From contig MDYQ01000071.1 in assembly GCA_003024175.1 (NCBI GenBank), positions 1 to 64,000 of the forward strand: a stretch of 64,000 nucleotides of DNA, read 5' to 3'. How positions within the stretch are numbered: position 1 is the first letter of the stretch; each line of letters starts with the position of its first letter. The position numbers were made by a program, and so were the translations under genes. Shown in pieces: positions 1-13,444 of the stretch. The stretch comes from Planoprotostelium fungivorum. Taxonomy: Eukaryota > Evosea > Variosea > Cavosteliida > Cavosteliaceae. The notes under the pieces are model-generated. The model worked only from the letters and a program-made list of their open reading frames with translations, made no database searches and had not been told where the DNA came from.

Positions 1-3000
1 GAGGAGATCACATGATGAGGAGTGAGGAGAGTGTGGACCAGATTCTGTTCAGCCACGTAAGTCATGGCTCTCGCTACATCCCTGCCGCTATCGACAGGTC
101 AGATGACAGCCAACAAGAGATATTCTCACATCTGGAAGATGAAAGGAGACACTGAGCGAGATAGAGAAAAGGAGAAGAGACTGCCATCATTCATCCATTC
201 CATCATCATCCATTTGTCTATTCGGATGAATATGCAGCGTACGATTCGAACTCACCCGTAAGATTCTGACCGAGATATTGTACGATATTCGGATGATGCA
301 TGTTCTGTCCTCCGTCAATGTCTCGATCTCTCTCTCGCTTCACCTTCAGTTTCGTTGCTTCTTCCATCATTCTATGAATATCTTTGTCGAATTTTTTCAC
401 TGCTACTGTAGTCGTTTCATTGTGTACGGCCCTCCACACTTCTACGCCCTCACTATCAGCAACTTTCTCGATCAATGTTGTGATTCCATCCATCTTCGTG
501 TCATCTCTTGGCTGGTAAAACTAGATCCGGATTAACATGATCATCCATCACCGATCTGTTCACCTCTTGAGTCGAATTTCGACGTCGATGAATGATGAAG
601 GCCACCATCGCTCCGATGATAAGTGCAACACCCGCGGCACAACAGATGACCACGATCAGTGTACGTTTCTTGTCGTCTCTTTCTGCAGACCTCAAATCAT
701 CTGCCTCCGTTGGCCTCGAATTCTGTTCGATACCGATGGAGAAGTTGGTCAGATGGGTCGTCTGACAGATCGTTACGTTGCCGTCCATTACAGTCTGCAG
801 TCCATCTCTCGACCACTGCGATGCAGTCTCGCTCCAGTACTGACACACGGCATCTGTCTCTGTCGTCATTCTCTTCTCCGACTTCCATGTATATCATCAT
901 CATCCACTCACGATAGCCATCAGGTATCGAGTGAACACTGCCTATGGATATGTTGATGTACTGAGAGACACCATTGATAACCAGCTCTCTCCCTCTGTCA
1001 TCGTAGACGCTCACTCCCGTCACTGAACTGTATCTGATGGATTTGTCACGAAAATGATTCAAAATCGATGCCTCACATCGTGCTGTTGTAGATCGACACG
1101 AAAGGGTTGAATGATGCGATGAATAAGGCAACGGATACTGATTGAATGTCATCAACATGACAGGTTAGACAAGAATTGGTCACCTCGTGATGAGCTGGTG
1201 ATAGATGATATGAGGCTAACGGAGGTTCCACTATTCTGCACTTCGTTGAAGATAAGTGATTCCTCAGACGTGTTGTAAGATTGTAGATTGATCGATACGT
1301 TTCCGGTATCGTACGCAAAGGATGACGTGTTACGTAATAAGGCCTCTATTACGGCGGAAATCAATTGTACAGCCTATAATTCGTCACTATGGGTGTCTAA
1401 TTCTCGGTACAAACCCGTATATCGTTACCCTGTACTCCGACATCGAGAATGTTCTAAAATCGTCAATTTAAATCCATTTACCACATGCTCACCTTTGCCT
1501 CATTCTCCGATAAATTCGTCTGGCTATTGTAGAGATAATCGATCGCGTCACCATTACATGGATAATACTTGGCCACTTGACATTGGGATGGCAGAATGAG
1601 GAGAGGATAACATGCTATGGGATTATCCGCGATGAAGCAATTGCCAGTTATCTGTACGTATTCCACCCAAGTCAACTCGTTTCCGCTGAGATCTAAGGAA
1701 GATAGAGGTGCGAGCTTCGCGTCTCTTCCAGGAACGATTCCGTTGAGATTGTTGGCATTGAGGGACAGGAAAGATATGTTGGGCAGATTCATCAACGATG
1801 GAGGAATAGTACCCGTCAGGTTCATTTGGTTCTGCACGTCAAGAATGAATGAGTGTGATGGGGTGACGAACGACTCACGAGATTCAAAGAACTCAGATTT
1901 TGAAGGAGACCGATGCAAGAGGGAATAGTTCCACCAACGAGTGAGTTACCGTGGAGATCCACGTTCACCAGTGATTTCGCCTGACCTTTCTCTCGTGTCA
2001 TTTTTATCATGACATGTGATCACGGTTCGAAAATGGTAAGGTCGGACTCACACATTTCATCTGGTATCGTTCCGTTCAACCGATTACCATATAGATAAAT
2101 CGATCGGAGTGATGACATTCTGCCCACAGAAGCAGGTATCGGCCCAGTCAAGAGATTTGAACTCTGACTCGAATCAGAGAGAATCGCGTCTAAAATCTCC
2201 TCACCATGTCGATCCACTGTAGACTCTTCATGTCTCCGATGGAAGAGGCTATCGGCCCAGTGAACGAATTTCCGCTGAAATCTGCGGTGGTGAGATTTTG
2301 GAGCGAGCCGATTGTATCGGGAATCGATCCGTTGAGGTAATGGTTCGTATCCTGTTGACGTGTCAAACGGTTTCTTGTGGAGACTCACCAGGTACAATTC
2401 GGTCAGACCTTTGAGCTGATGGATGCACGAGGGAATACTTCCGGACAGATAATTCGTACCCAGATTGAGGTAAGTCAATTTCGTCAAATTACCTCGTTCA
2501 TTCAGTTCGATTTCATTCCATTCCCTCACAGATAGTGTCAGGTATATTCCCTTTCAAAGCGTTCGTTCCAAAATTGATCGACTGCAAGTTGACCAGATGA
2601 CCTATCGTGGAGGGGATCGTCCCTCCCATCACGAAATTGATGCTCAGCTGAGTCAGATTGACGAGGTCGCCGATGTGGTCATTCAATCTTCCCTTGAACG
2701 TTTGTCCGTGTAAGTTGATCGTCAGTGGTCGACAAGTCAACCCTACGTAGTCGGTCTTGTTACAGATCTAGGATGAGGTGTCAGAAGATCAGATGATGAG
2801 CAACGTCCGTACGTCTTCACCCCTCCAGAGCGATGGGTCACCTGCGATCGACATCAGGGTCATGCTATATACGATGGAGGAAAGAATGGCTGATGTTACG
2901 TGACAAGATGAGGTTCTCACCGATCAGATCTCGCCACACGAGCCGAAGAGAATCTGCTGTACTACACGCCGCATACATCACGTTACATAGCGTCGGTAGA

Positions 3001-3879
3001 GGTAACTCAGGATAGCATGGAAAGACCATGCCCGATAGATCGCAGGAAGAGGTGACTTGGATGTATCCCACCGACGTCAAGTTGTTATAGCTCAGATCTA
3101 AAACTTGTAGAGGCGACAGGGATGTATTTCTGGCTGAGATTGCACCGTTAAAGACATTCGAGCTGAGGTTGAGGAACTGCAAATTCGGTAGGGCTATGAG
3201 TTCTGGAGGTATAGTGCCAGTGAGGTGGTTGGAAGACAGATCGAGGCGTGTCAGTGATGTCAGTCCACCAATGCAAGATGGGATGACTCCTTGAAGAGAA
3301 TTCGATGAGAGGGTGACGTTGACCAAACTGACCACATCACCTATTCGCCACATTAGCATCAGGAACCATCGTCCGATGATAGGCAGAATGACGAAACTCA
3401 CAAAGGGAGTTCGAAACGTTTCCCCCAAATATGTTTCCCTCTAAATTCAAATGAGTGAGATTCCTCAGCTGCCACAGATTCTGCGGAATGGTCCCTCCGA
3501 CACCTTTGATGGTGAGAGACGCCAGGCTGGTAATGTTTCCGATGGAAGGATCGATAAAAGCGGTGGACGTGTAGTTGGGTGCGATGTAATTTAGTTCAAC
3601 TGGCCTGCCGTCACTGCAGATCAACCCTACAAAGTCGGTCTGATTGCAAAACTAGAATCAATCAGGTGGATCCTTCCGTGAATCCTCACATCTGCACCCT
3701 TCCAATAACTGGAATTACCTGAAGGTGAGGTCAACTCGATCGCGCTCGACTTGAACAACATGAACTGCCTCACCGTCCAAAGAAATCCATATTTGTTTCA
3801 GACTATTAAGTGTGTCTGCTTCCACTATCTCAACGATCAGAAGGACCAGCAGCAAGAATAGAGACAGTTGCAGCCTCAT
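1..3879 (-). CDS. LRR receptor A with GPS-like module and pseudokinase domain (cut at left edge)
   Basis: Predicted type I membrane receptor. The ATG at 3879 opens a hydrophobic signal peptide (MRLQLSLFLLLVLLIVEIV). An LRR N-cap follows (3.8-3.6 kb), then plant-type LRRs with repeated G-x-IP units, a second cap at about 2970-2700, and more LRRs to about 1.5 kb. Next comes a GAIN-like stretch and a GPS-like motif at 870-740 (CQYW, WSRDG, then THLTNF), one membrane helix near 660-590 ending in HRRR, and a kinase-like domain below 500. The VAVK lysine is present, but the catalytic loop reads HTLLTPHH (12-35), so the HRD aspartate is gone. It therefore looks like a pseudokinase. The DFG region and C-terminus lie outside the window. 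Many short GT-AG introns fall at LRR borders. Family and architecture are clear; ligand and signalling role are unknown. Confidence 0.85.
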
Positions 3880-3923
3880 GGTGCTCTGTTCGTCTTACCG
3901 GTAATTGACAGGCAGTCAGCATT

Positions 3924-4043
3924 TTACTCAAAATTGTCTTCCGTGGTGATTCTATGGTTAGGCGGCCGTGAAAACAGGAATCAGTTCTCAGTCGCTTTTC
4001 AAATGAAAAGATAAACGATGGATCGGAAGACAATTTTGAGTAA
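3924..4043. repeat. 20-bp perfect inverted repeat upstream of receptor A
   Basis: Arms at 3924-3943 and 4024-4043 are exact reverse complements, separated by 80 bp. They lie 45-165 bp upstream of the receptor A start codon. This could be a promoter or 5'-UTR hairpin, or the relic of a small insertion. Nothing similar was seen upstream of receptors B and C. Confidence 0.75.
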
Positions 4044-4533
4044 CGACGCTGCACGTTTCACAACGTCTGCTCTATTCTAACGACTGTCATCGGAACAAAG
4101 GGAACATCCGCGTACTTATATGTCGACAGGTGGGTTAAATGTGCTTACGACAGATTTTCCACGCAAACCGACGATTCCATCCTCTGTAGAGCTTGTTGAA
4201 AAACTGATGATACAAGCGGAGGCTTTACGGTCCCGGAACAAGTGTAACCCCTCCACTTACTTCTTCGGTTCTGAATCTCAGGTGAGATGACAACACAAAT
4301 CTCACAACCCGATCTCATCTTGTGAACAAGAAGTCTTCGACTTGAACATCGCTCGTCACGGAGACGGAGAAATCGACTTGTGCCATTTTCTTGACGGATT
4401 TTTGGCTGTCCACCTACTTCCAATCATCATCATTGTCGTATCTGACCGTCGTCAGTGGTGGATCATCTATCAATATCCGCGGCCACCATGTCCATAAAAT
4501 CATCTCGCACATGTCTCACAGTGGTAAGACATT
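4044..4533. other. Intergenic region between receptor A start and receptor B stop
   Basis: No convincing gene. A 92-codon minus-strand open frame (4145-4423) matches no domain I recognise and is taken as chance. The stretch must hold receptor A's upstream control region and receptor B's 3' end. The 12-mer TCCGCGTACTTA at 4107-4118 recurs at 9049-9060 upstream of receptor B. Confidence 0.5.
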
Positions 4534-7500
4534 TTATTCTAACGGTTGTTCACCGTACGGATCAAAGGATGAATCTTCGACCACCTTCTGCGACGCAGTT
4601 GCAGCTATTCTGGTCATCCTCTTTGCGATGGCGACAAAGTCCGGTCTCGCGCTCACGTCCGTGTCCGTGCATTCTTGTACCAGTGACTTCACTGTCGCTT
4701 CCCAGTCTCTCTCCACATTCACCGTAGACACTCTCTTCCGCGACTCTCGTTGATAGGTCTGCGAATAGTATGATCATGGATGGCGTCGTCTCACGATTGA
4801 TGCACACACCTGACTCTCTGCGTTCTTGCCATCACTGGCTATGAACGACAGCAGCAGTCCATAACTCCACACATCTGCTGCCTTTCTCTGTATGCCGCTC
4901 TCTCTCACTTCTGGCGCCTGCTGCATCTCAATGATGTCACTCGTCTTCTGCTTACCGTGTGACCTGCAGCCTTCTTGCGATACTTTGTGGCATCAGCCAC
5001 GCAATTACCGAAGCCTGTGATCTTGGCAATCATGCTCTCTTCATTCACTTCTAAGAGAACCTGCAGAACAGTGAGACGGAGATCGATTGAGAGGAAGGGT
5101 GATCACATGATGAGGAGTGAGGAGAGTGTGAACTAGATTTTGTTCAGCCACATAGGTCATGGCTCTGGCGACATCACTCCCTCTGCCGACACGTCAGAAG
5201 ATGCGTCTGATGCGATCGCTCACATCTGAAAGATGAAGGGAGATACAGGGTGTGAGAGAGAAAAAGAGAAGAGGCTACCGTCCTTCATCCATTCCATCAT
5301 CATGTACTTTTCTTCATCTACGTCAAACTTGACCATATCTGGATACTCACCAGAGATATTCTGACCGAGGTATTGTACAATGTTCGGATGGTGCATATTC
5401 TGTTCTCTATCAGCTTCTTTTCCTCTCTCTTACTTCTACCCTCAATCTCGTCGCTTCCTCTACCAGCTTACGTACATCTCTGTCAAATTTCTTCAATGCC
5501 ACTGTAGTTACACTGTTCTGAATGGCTTTCCACACTTGCGTATCTCTGCTACGGGCGATTAGATCCAATAGATCCATCTTCTCCTTCACTTGATCATCTT
5601 CTCTTTTCATATCGAACTATGATTACTGTCATCGTCTGTTCGTTCATCTCATGCTGATTCACCATTCGCGTCAATATCTTACGACGATAGATGATGATCG
5701 TAATAGATCCCACGATGATAGTGCTACCTACAGCACAGCAGACCATGATGATGATCAGTGAGCGTTGGTTTTCTCCATCTGGTGCCTTCGGTCCATCTTT
5801 CACGTTGTTATCTGCCTTCGGCTCGATACCGATGGAGAAATTGGTCAGATGTGTCGTCTGACAGATCGTCAAGTTGCCATCCACTACAGTCAGCAGTCCG
5901 TCTCTCGACCACTGCGATGTCGTCTCGCTCCAGTACTGACACACAGCATCTGTCTCTATCGTTACAATCTTTTGTTCTTGTTCTTCTTCTATGTGTAACA
6001 TGATCATCTTCAACTCACGATATCCATCAGGTATAGAGCGAACGTATCCCATAGAGATGTTGATGTATTGAGGGACATCGCTGATGATCAACTCTCTTCC
6101 TCTACCGTCGTAGACGCTCACTCCTGTTACCGCGCTGTATCTATGAAACATCAGATGATTCCATACCTTGGGATGAGACGGACTCACATGGTTGTGTTGT
6201 ACAAGGATCGAAAAGGATCGAACGATAACATTGTTAGGGCAATCGAAACTGATGCGATGTCATGGCCAATAGTGCGAATCGAATACCTTGTGATGATGTT
6301 GCAATGGAGGCAGGAATTGTGACGGAGATATCGGAGTTTGGGATCTTATTGTAGATGGAGGAAGTCTTCGATGAATTGTACGTCTGCAGATTGATGGACA
6401 CATCTCCAGCGTTGTAGATGAATGATGATGCATTCCGCAATAACGCCCCAATAATAGCGGATATTATCTTGGGAATCTACAATGCGTCAGTATCGTGTTT
6501 GATGATGAACTATTTAACCTGTGTTTCATTGGCTCGTATGTTTGTATCCAAGATAATCTGTCAAATATCAAATCATTCATCACTCTATTACGCTCACGTT
6601 CGCTTGTTCCTCAGACAATGTAACCCCATCCTCGTACAGATAATCGACTTGCTTTCCGTTGCAGGGATAAAATTGGATGACACCACATGGAGATGGTAAT
6701 ACCAATGGGGGATAACAAGGTATGGGATTATTGGCTATGGAGCAGGTGTCCGTTACGTTCACGTATCCCACGTATGAAAGGAGATTTGAGCTGAGATCCA
6801 TGAATGACAGAGGCGGCAGCTGAAGATCTCTTCCTGGCACCGATCCTCTCAGCCCATTGTTGTTGAGAGACAGAGAAGACAGATTTCGTAGATTCACGAG
6901 AGATCGCGGAATATACCCCGTCAGATTTAAGTGGCTCTACACTCGAGTCAATTAGATGCAGTACAGTTTAACGTCTCACCAGATCTAACACAGACATGTT
7001 CTTCAAATTTCCAATGCAAGAAGGAATCGATCCACCGAGGCGTGGAACATTGTACAGGTAAAACGTATTCATTGACGTCAGATTGCCTATCTCTCGTGTC
7101 ATTGAGAATATCATAGACCTATCATGCATAGAAGAGACAAACTCACAGATTGAATCAGGTAATGAACCGGAGAAATAGTTCGTATGGAGGCGAGTGATGG
7201 TGAGGTTTTGAAGTTGTCCAAAAATCTCCGGAATCGATCCATCTAGAAAATTAGTGTCCTGATTTTATGTCAGATGAAATCTCGATGAGATGTTACCAAG
7301 TACAATTCGGTCAGACCCTTCAGTTGACCGAGACAGGTGGGGATGCCACCGGACAGGTAATTCGTACCCAAATTGAGATAAGTCAAATTAGTCAGGTTAC
7401 CTTGTCAGTTCAGAAACGTATCATCAAGATGAATCGCTCACAGATGGAGTCTGGTATATTTCCACCCAAACGATTCGTCCCAAAGTTGAGATACTCTAAA

Positions 7501-8905
7501 TTGACCAATTTACCGATGGTAGTGGGTATGGTTCCATTGATGTTGTAATTGATGGACAGTCGCGTCAGATGGATGAGATCGCCAATATGAGGATTGAGTG
7601 TGCCAGTGAAAGCTTGGCTCTTCAGGATCATCGAAAGTGGTTTGCAAGTCAAGCCGACGTAATCAGTGCTGTTACAGATCTACCAAGGGGAATCAGTCGA
7701 TGAAGTGAAAGCTACCCCACGTACGTCTTCGCCCCTCCATAAAGATGGATTACCTGAATAATGATGTCACCACGATAATCGTATGAATTCTTATAGGATA
7801 TATTCTAACGCGACGCTGTGAGAAGTTCACCGTTGAGGTCTCGCCACACGAGCCGGAGAGAGTCTGCCGTACTACACGCTCCGTACGTCACCTCACATAG
7901 TGCAGAGATAGATAACGGAGGGTAGCATGGGAAGACCATGCCCGACAGATCGCAGGAAGAGGTGACCTGGATGTATCCCACCGACGTCAAGTTGTTAAAG
8001 CCCAGATCTAAAACTTGCAGAGGCGATAGAGATTTGTCTCTTTCTGGTACCGTACCGTTGAGGAAGTTTGAACTTAAGTTGAGGTAATGCAAGTTCGGTA
8101 AGGCCGTGAGCTGTTGTGGTATAATGCCGGTGAGCTGATTGGTTGACAGATCGAGATGAAACAAAGACTTGAGATCGTTGAACGAGGGAGGGAGGGGTCC
8201 TTCGAGCGCATTGTTATCCTGACCGGATTGAGAGAAAGAAGTGATGGAGTGTGAACGCCTTACCAATATCAACGATCGGAGGCGGTTGAGTTGTCCGATG
8301 CAAGATGGGATGTTTCCTCGCAACATGCTGGAAGATATACTAACATTGGCAAGACTAACTGCTTTACCTTGCATCTGCTTCAGAATGAACTCATCCAATG
8401 CTTCTCACAAATGGACTCCGAGATGGTATCACTTGCATTGTTGCTTGTGAAATTGTTATCGTTCAATGTTAAGTCGGTGAGGTCTTGCAGCTGCCACAGA
8501 CTGTCTGGGATTCTTCCACTGACTCCTCTAAGTGTAAGAGACGTGAGACTGGTGACATTTCCGATCAATGGATCAAGAGCAGCTGCTTTGTTGGGAGTAG
8601 AGGATGCTGTTGAATAAGATAGGCGGACTGGAACCCCGTTGGCGCAGACTATTCCCACAAAATCGGATTGATTACAGAACTGAAAGAGCGTCAGCAACTG
8701 TCATCCAGAAGTCGGCATCACATCTGTGCCCGTCCAAAGCGCTGGGTCACCTGAAATCGCAAGTCAGGTTTCATTGGTTCCTCTTTGTCGTACCTTTCAA
8801 TGACGCCCATATCTGTTTCAGAGAGCTCAATGTATCTGCCTTCACCGTCTGAATTGTCAAGAAGGTAAATATTAAGACCACCAGTGAACACCGTGAAACC
8901 TTCAT
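4534..8905 (-). CDS. LRR receptor B with GPS-like module and pseudokinase domain (complete)
   Basis: Complete paralogue of receptor A. The ATG at 8905 opens a signal peptide (MKVSRCSLVVLIFTFLTIQT). Two LRR N-cap/LRR blocks follow, capped near 8860-8640 and 7860-7660. Then come a GAIN-like segment, a GPS-like motif at about 5960-5840 (CQYW, WSRDG, THLTNF), a membrane helix near 5770-5690 ending YRRK, and a kinase-like domain to 4534. The beta-3 lysine is kept (TTVALKKF). The HRD loop is HTLLTPHH (5106-5130), and DFG is replaced by GFG (ITGFGNC, near 5020). The C-lobe ends with a conserved block carrying DVSARPDF. It appears intact but catalytically dead by known kinase rules. Its only close neighbours downstream and upstream are receptor A and UTP14. 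Confidence 0.87.
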
Positions 8906-9048
8906 CCTCTTGCTGATAATCGAACCTCCAATTTAGCGGTTAATCGGCTAAATTCCCGCGATAGTGGCAGGCAGCCCAGTATGAAACAAAGTACCTGCTT
9001 AAGCCCTCCAGCCGCGTCAGTTTGCCTTGTCAACGAAAGAGAAATAAA

Positions 9049-9060
9049 TCCGCGTACTTA
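9049..9060. promoter_or_regulatory. Shared 12-mer upstream of receptors A and B
   Basis: TCCGCGTACTTA is identical to 4107-4118. It lies 144 bp upstream of receptor B's ATG, and the matching copy lies 228 bp upstream of receptor A's ATG. It may be a conserved promoter element or residual homology from gene duplication. It also sits within 30 bp of the UTP14 stop codon. The function is inferred. Confidence 0.3.
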
Positions 9061-9073
9061 TGTCACCGTTGTT

Positions 9074-12000
9074 TTATTTCTTCCAAGTCGGTTTCTTTTG
9101 CTTGGCCAGACTCTCTTGCAATTTCTTCTCCTTGTTCTGCTTCAGTGTCTCGATGATGGACTCGTCCAGTGCTTCGATGTTTCTGCCGGGGAGGACCTTC
9201 AGCTTGGGCTCGATCATTCTCTCTAATTGTTTCGGTGTGTTTAACTCTCTGGCCAGAGGTGTTTCCATCTGTTTGTTGTGGAAAGAGGTCATGTTCTTAG
9301 GTACCTATGAACCGCATCACCATCCGATCATCATTTCGAATCGCATGATCCGATCATCTCGAAAAACAGGATGAAGGTGAAAGATGAGAAGGAACGAAGG
9401 ATGCTCACCACTGCGCGATAACGTTGCTGTCTAACGGCACCGAGAGGGTTGATGATGTGAGATCCGATCTCGGCCACCTGGAACAACTTCTCTGGTTTCT
9501 TAGCGGGTGGACGACGGTAAGACTTGATGCCTGATCCGGCCCAGCCACCCCAACCTGGTGGTCACGATGAGTCATCGGATGATGTGATCGTCCATCAACT
9601 CACCTGGAAGGAAGCTGTCATCGACAGGTGCAGGCTCTTTCGATTTTGCGTCTTCGTTCATGGCCTCCCTGCGATGTCCATCAGATCATGTCATCACGAT
9701 GCGACAGATGAAATCGATCGTGAGGGTGATGGCAAAGATGATGGATCAGGATCCGATCGTGTAGATGATCATGATGTGCGATGATCGTGATGAGATGGAT
9801 CTCGTGATGCAATGGAGGACTCACAAGAAATCGCCCTCGTAAGAGTCCATATCATCGCGGAAGGCTTCTTGGATGAGTTCCTTCTGGTTCGACGTAGAGC
9901 CCGACAGATCGAACTCGTCTCCCTTTGTCTTCTTCACTTGAATCATGGCATCTGGATCCAATAGAACCTGAATGTCACGATTGAGTCACGCGAGAGAAGA
10001 TGAGACGATCGACACTCACGGCCGATTCCGAAGTCCTCTTCTTTCTCTTCTCTCTCAGTCTCTCCGAATTGGTGACGCTCCTCTCCTTTTCCTTCTGTGA
10101 CATCCAAGGGTTGTTCTCTTGGTCCATGCCTTCTTCTCCTCCCTCACTCGTCGTCTGCCGTCATCAGTCCCACCACCATCATCACATCGTGATCGCATCG
10201 GATGACGATGATCACCTCTGTGGCGAACGTCTGATGCTTCTGCTTCGGTTCCGCCTTCTTCTTGTTCAAGTTTTCAAATTTCATCTCTAGATCTTCTCCG
10301 TCCGCTGTCTTTGCCTCCGTCTTCTTCTGCATCTTTCTATCGCGGCTCCTGGACTTATCCACCACCTTGAGAGGCTTGACGATCTCTTTGTTTTCTTCGA
10401 CTTTCGGTTGCCTCCTGTTCACCTTCTTCGTCTCTCCGTTGGGTTCCACCGACTTCGATTTTGAGACCTGAAGACTTGTCACACGTCACCTTCGTGTCAA
10501 AGTCAAATCACCTGCATCGTGGGCAGTTTCTCTTCACGTTCCACCGAAATTTCAGTGGATTTCGTCTTCGTTCCTCGGTTGGTCAATTCGATGCCTGTCG
10601 TGTCTGTAGATTCAACGTCAAAATGTCCCTCCAATTTGTCGACGTTCTTCTTCTTCTCTTTCGATGTCTTGATGGGTGCAGTATTCGATCGAAGGAGTAC
10701 CTGTGTTGTGATGAGCCATCACATCGGCGTGATGAAGATGATGAAGATGATGATGATGATGATGATCGCGAGTGTGATGATGAGATCACCTCGGATAGAG
10801 GGAGTTGGACGCTGGCGTCGACGATCTGTGATTTCATCTGTTGATCTTCTTTCTCGGCCTCCTCGAAATCATCTCTATCTGCATGCTCTGCATCCTGTCA
10901 CATGTCATCAGTTCACGATCATGATCATGATCATCGGATCATGAGAAAGATGGACTCACTTGATAGTCTCGAATCAAGGCTCTCTCCATGAACTTCATCT
11001 TGAACAGTTTGGCGCGCTTGTCGGACGAACCACCCTTTGTCATGTTCTCCAACTCTTCTCTGGCCTCCTCCATTCCCTTCGCTTCTTCCTCCTGATCGCG
11101 ATCAGATCATCATCAGATGTCATCATCATTGTGATCACGTGATCATGATGATGATCACGATCATCATATCACAAACCATGATGAACTAGATTCTCAACAT
11201 CACGTACCACAGAATCATCTTGAGAAGTGTGCTGCTTCTTTCTCAAGAGAGCCGCCTTATCTCTCTGCTCTTGTGCATTGCGAGAAGCATTCTTATCGTG
11301 GGCAATGAGATCTAGATACCGTTCAGTCTCCTCTCTCTCCTCTCCTCCTCACTCCTCGAAATCTTGGATTTCTTTGAATGTCTCAGCGTCATTCTCTCTT
11401 CGATTCTCAATTGTTCAGCTTTTCTTCTCTCTTCCGCAGCCAATTCGGGATCCAGCTGTAGGAGAGTTAAATTCGTTCTGAATAAAGGAGAAAAATTGAA
11501 ATGTCTCACCATCTCTAATTCTTCAATGGAGAGTTTGTTTTCATTGGCTGCCTTCAATTTTCTCCTCCTGTAGTCTTTCGATTTGATCTTGTTCTGCTGG
11601 GCCTGCTTCATCTGTTTGTAATACAGCATGTTCTTCATCTTCGCCAAGTTCTTGGCTTCCTCCTCTGCTCTCTTCTCTTCCAGCTGAAACCCATTTTCAA
11701 CACCATCCATCTTCAAACTCTACATCACCATAGGTAAAGTCAGCTCCGATCGATCCGTCTCTTGTAGCCCAGCATCTGCAGAAAATGAGTCGAAATTCCG
11801 ATGAAAACTCGCGGAAATTCACCCAGCAGAAGAGCTTGGATTTGCTTCTCCATGGGTGTGACGGCCTTCAGTTCTTTGACCTCAATGGTTTCCTTCAATT
11901 CACCGTGAGCCCTCAGTGGGAACCTATTACGGTCACGTGATCTGTTTCATAAGAATGAGACTCACACGGCACCCTTTCTCTCGATGAGTTGTGAGGCTTC

Positions 12001-13255
12001 CTCCCAGCGGGTGACAGAATCCTCTGCAAGCTGTGTTCTTATGTGAGAAATGAAATTCGATGAAAATCGTTTTAGAATGTGAATCAGGAACAGAACATAT
12101 ACAAAGTATGAAGAGAAGATAAAAGCAATCAAATATGATGGCGAGAGAAAAAAATGATGGAAAAAACGAAAGAGAATATCATGCAGATATAAATCATGGT
12201 TCGTTGTAGAGAGTCAAAGCTTCACCTTTCTGGCCTGTTGCTCCACAAATCTCTTCTTCTCAAAATCCGACATAGGTTTCTGTACAGCTCCCGCTTTGAT
12301 CAACGGCGTCGCCACCTGGTGCAGGATCTCCCTGTTTTCCGTGAGTTTTCACTCGAATCTCCACCACAACTACAACGGGGCGACGTTCGATGACTCACTG
12401 TCTCATCTGTGTGTTGGCATCTTTGATGAGATCACCGATGGCGAGGCGCCCCTTTCCATGCTTGGTCAGATTGAATTGATCTTCTTCGAACGCTTCGGTT
12501 CTGTCTCTCGCTGCAACTTTCTTGTTGGTCTCTGTGACCATGGAGGCCAGTTTCGTCAGTTTTAATTCTTTCGATCTCTCTGTATCGGAATCTTCATCGA
12601 GGTCATCTGAGACACGGTCAGACGCAGGCATGAGGAAGAGATGTTACCATCGTTGCGTCCTCCGAAATCAGCAAAGACATCATCCAACTCCTTGTCGATC
12701 TCATCTCTTTCATCTTCTTCAGAATCTTCAGAAGGCAGATCCATCATCTCGGATAGATCCATCATCTCTCCATCTCCTGGTTCTTCATCGTCTACTTCTC
12801 CCCTCTTACCAGACTTTCCTTCGAACAGACTTTGCCGAATGAGCTCGTCGTTTCAGCGAACAACACACCTTCTCAACTTCTCATCGCCGGAGCCAAATGC
12901 TTCTTCCTCATCGATCTCTTCGTCATCATCGTCAAACTCCTGCATTCTTTCAGTCAACAGATCAAGAGATGTAAAACACCTCTTCGTCGTCGCTCAGCTG
13001 CTTCTTCGGTCTCGTTTTCTTTTCTTTCACAACGATCTGTTTTCCCTTCTTTGATTTCTTGACATATTTCTCCTTTGGGCTCTTGTCATCCGTTGGTCTT
13101 CCTGCTCAAATGTGTGAGATGATATGTGATGTGATTCGATCACATATCATCTGACCTTTTGTCACAGGGCGACCACCTCTACCACCTCGAGCGCCTCCTC
13201 TTCCACCACGAGTGTTACCTCTCCCTCCTCTTGCTGCACCTCTCCCGGTTGCCAT
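9074..13255 (-). CDS. UTP14: UTP14-family small-subunit processome protein
   Basis: UTP14 is a nucleolar component of the SSU processome needed for 18S rRNA maturation. The middle part carries the family pattern of a lysine-rich block with NKIKSKDYRRRK (about 11600), followed by EERMTLRHSKKSK (about 11400). Near the C-terminus are a tryptophan/glycine segment (PGWGGWAGSGIKSYRR, about 9540) and a conserved FHNKQMETPLARELNTPKQL block that matches the family's 'TPIG..WN' region. The N-terminus from the ATG at 13255 is an RGG-type Gly/Arg-rich tract, followed by acidic Asp/Glu runs around 12600-12950. I chose this start because the RGG tract follows directly; a longer in-frame start near 13363 is less likely. 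The gene sits between two receptor genes, with no obvious functional link to them. Confidence 0.8.
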
Positions 13256-13444
13256 CTTGTTTTTGTTTCCCGTTTCATTCCTTTCCGGAAAATGACGTCT
13301 ACAACGACATTGGCTGTCGCAGCTTTGTGGTGTGATGCATGGAGAAAGACACAGCATGATCAAATGATCTTGAATCTAATCGATGAGTCGCTCTATTCAT
13401 AACTATACTATGCAACAGCCAATCGGTTTATCATCCATCGTCCA

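Noticed and set aside
1081-1095. GTTGTAGA at 1085 in receptor A as an intron motif
   Set aside because: It is the complement of an exon stretch coding I-Y-N-S in the GAIN-like region. I count it with exonic copies, which may be chance.
4145-4423. 92-codon minus-strand open frame between receptors A and B
   Set aside because: No signal peptide, domain or splice partner; it lies in the receptor A upstream region.
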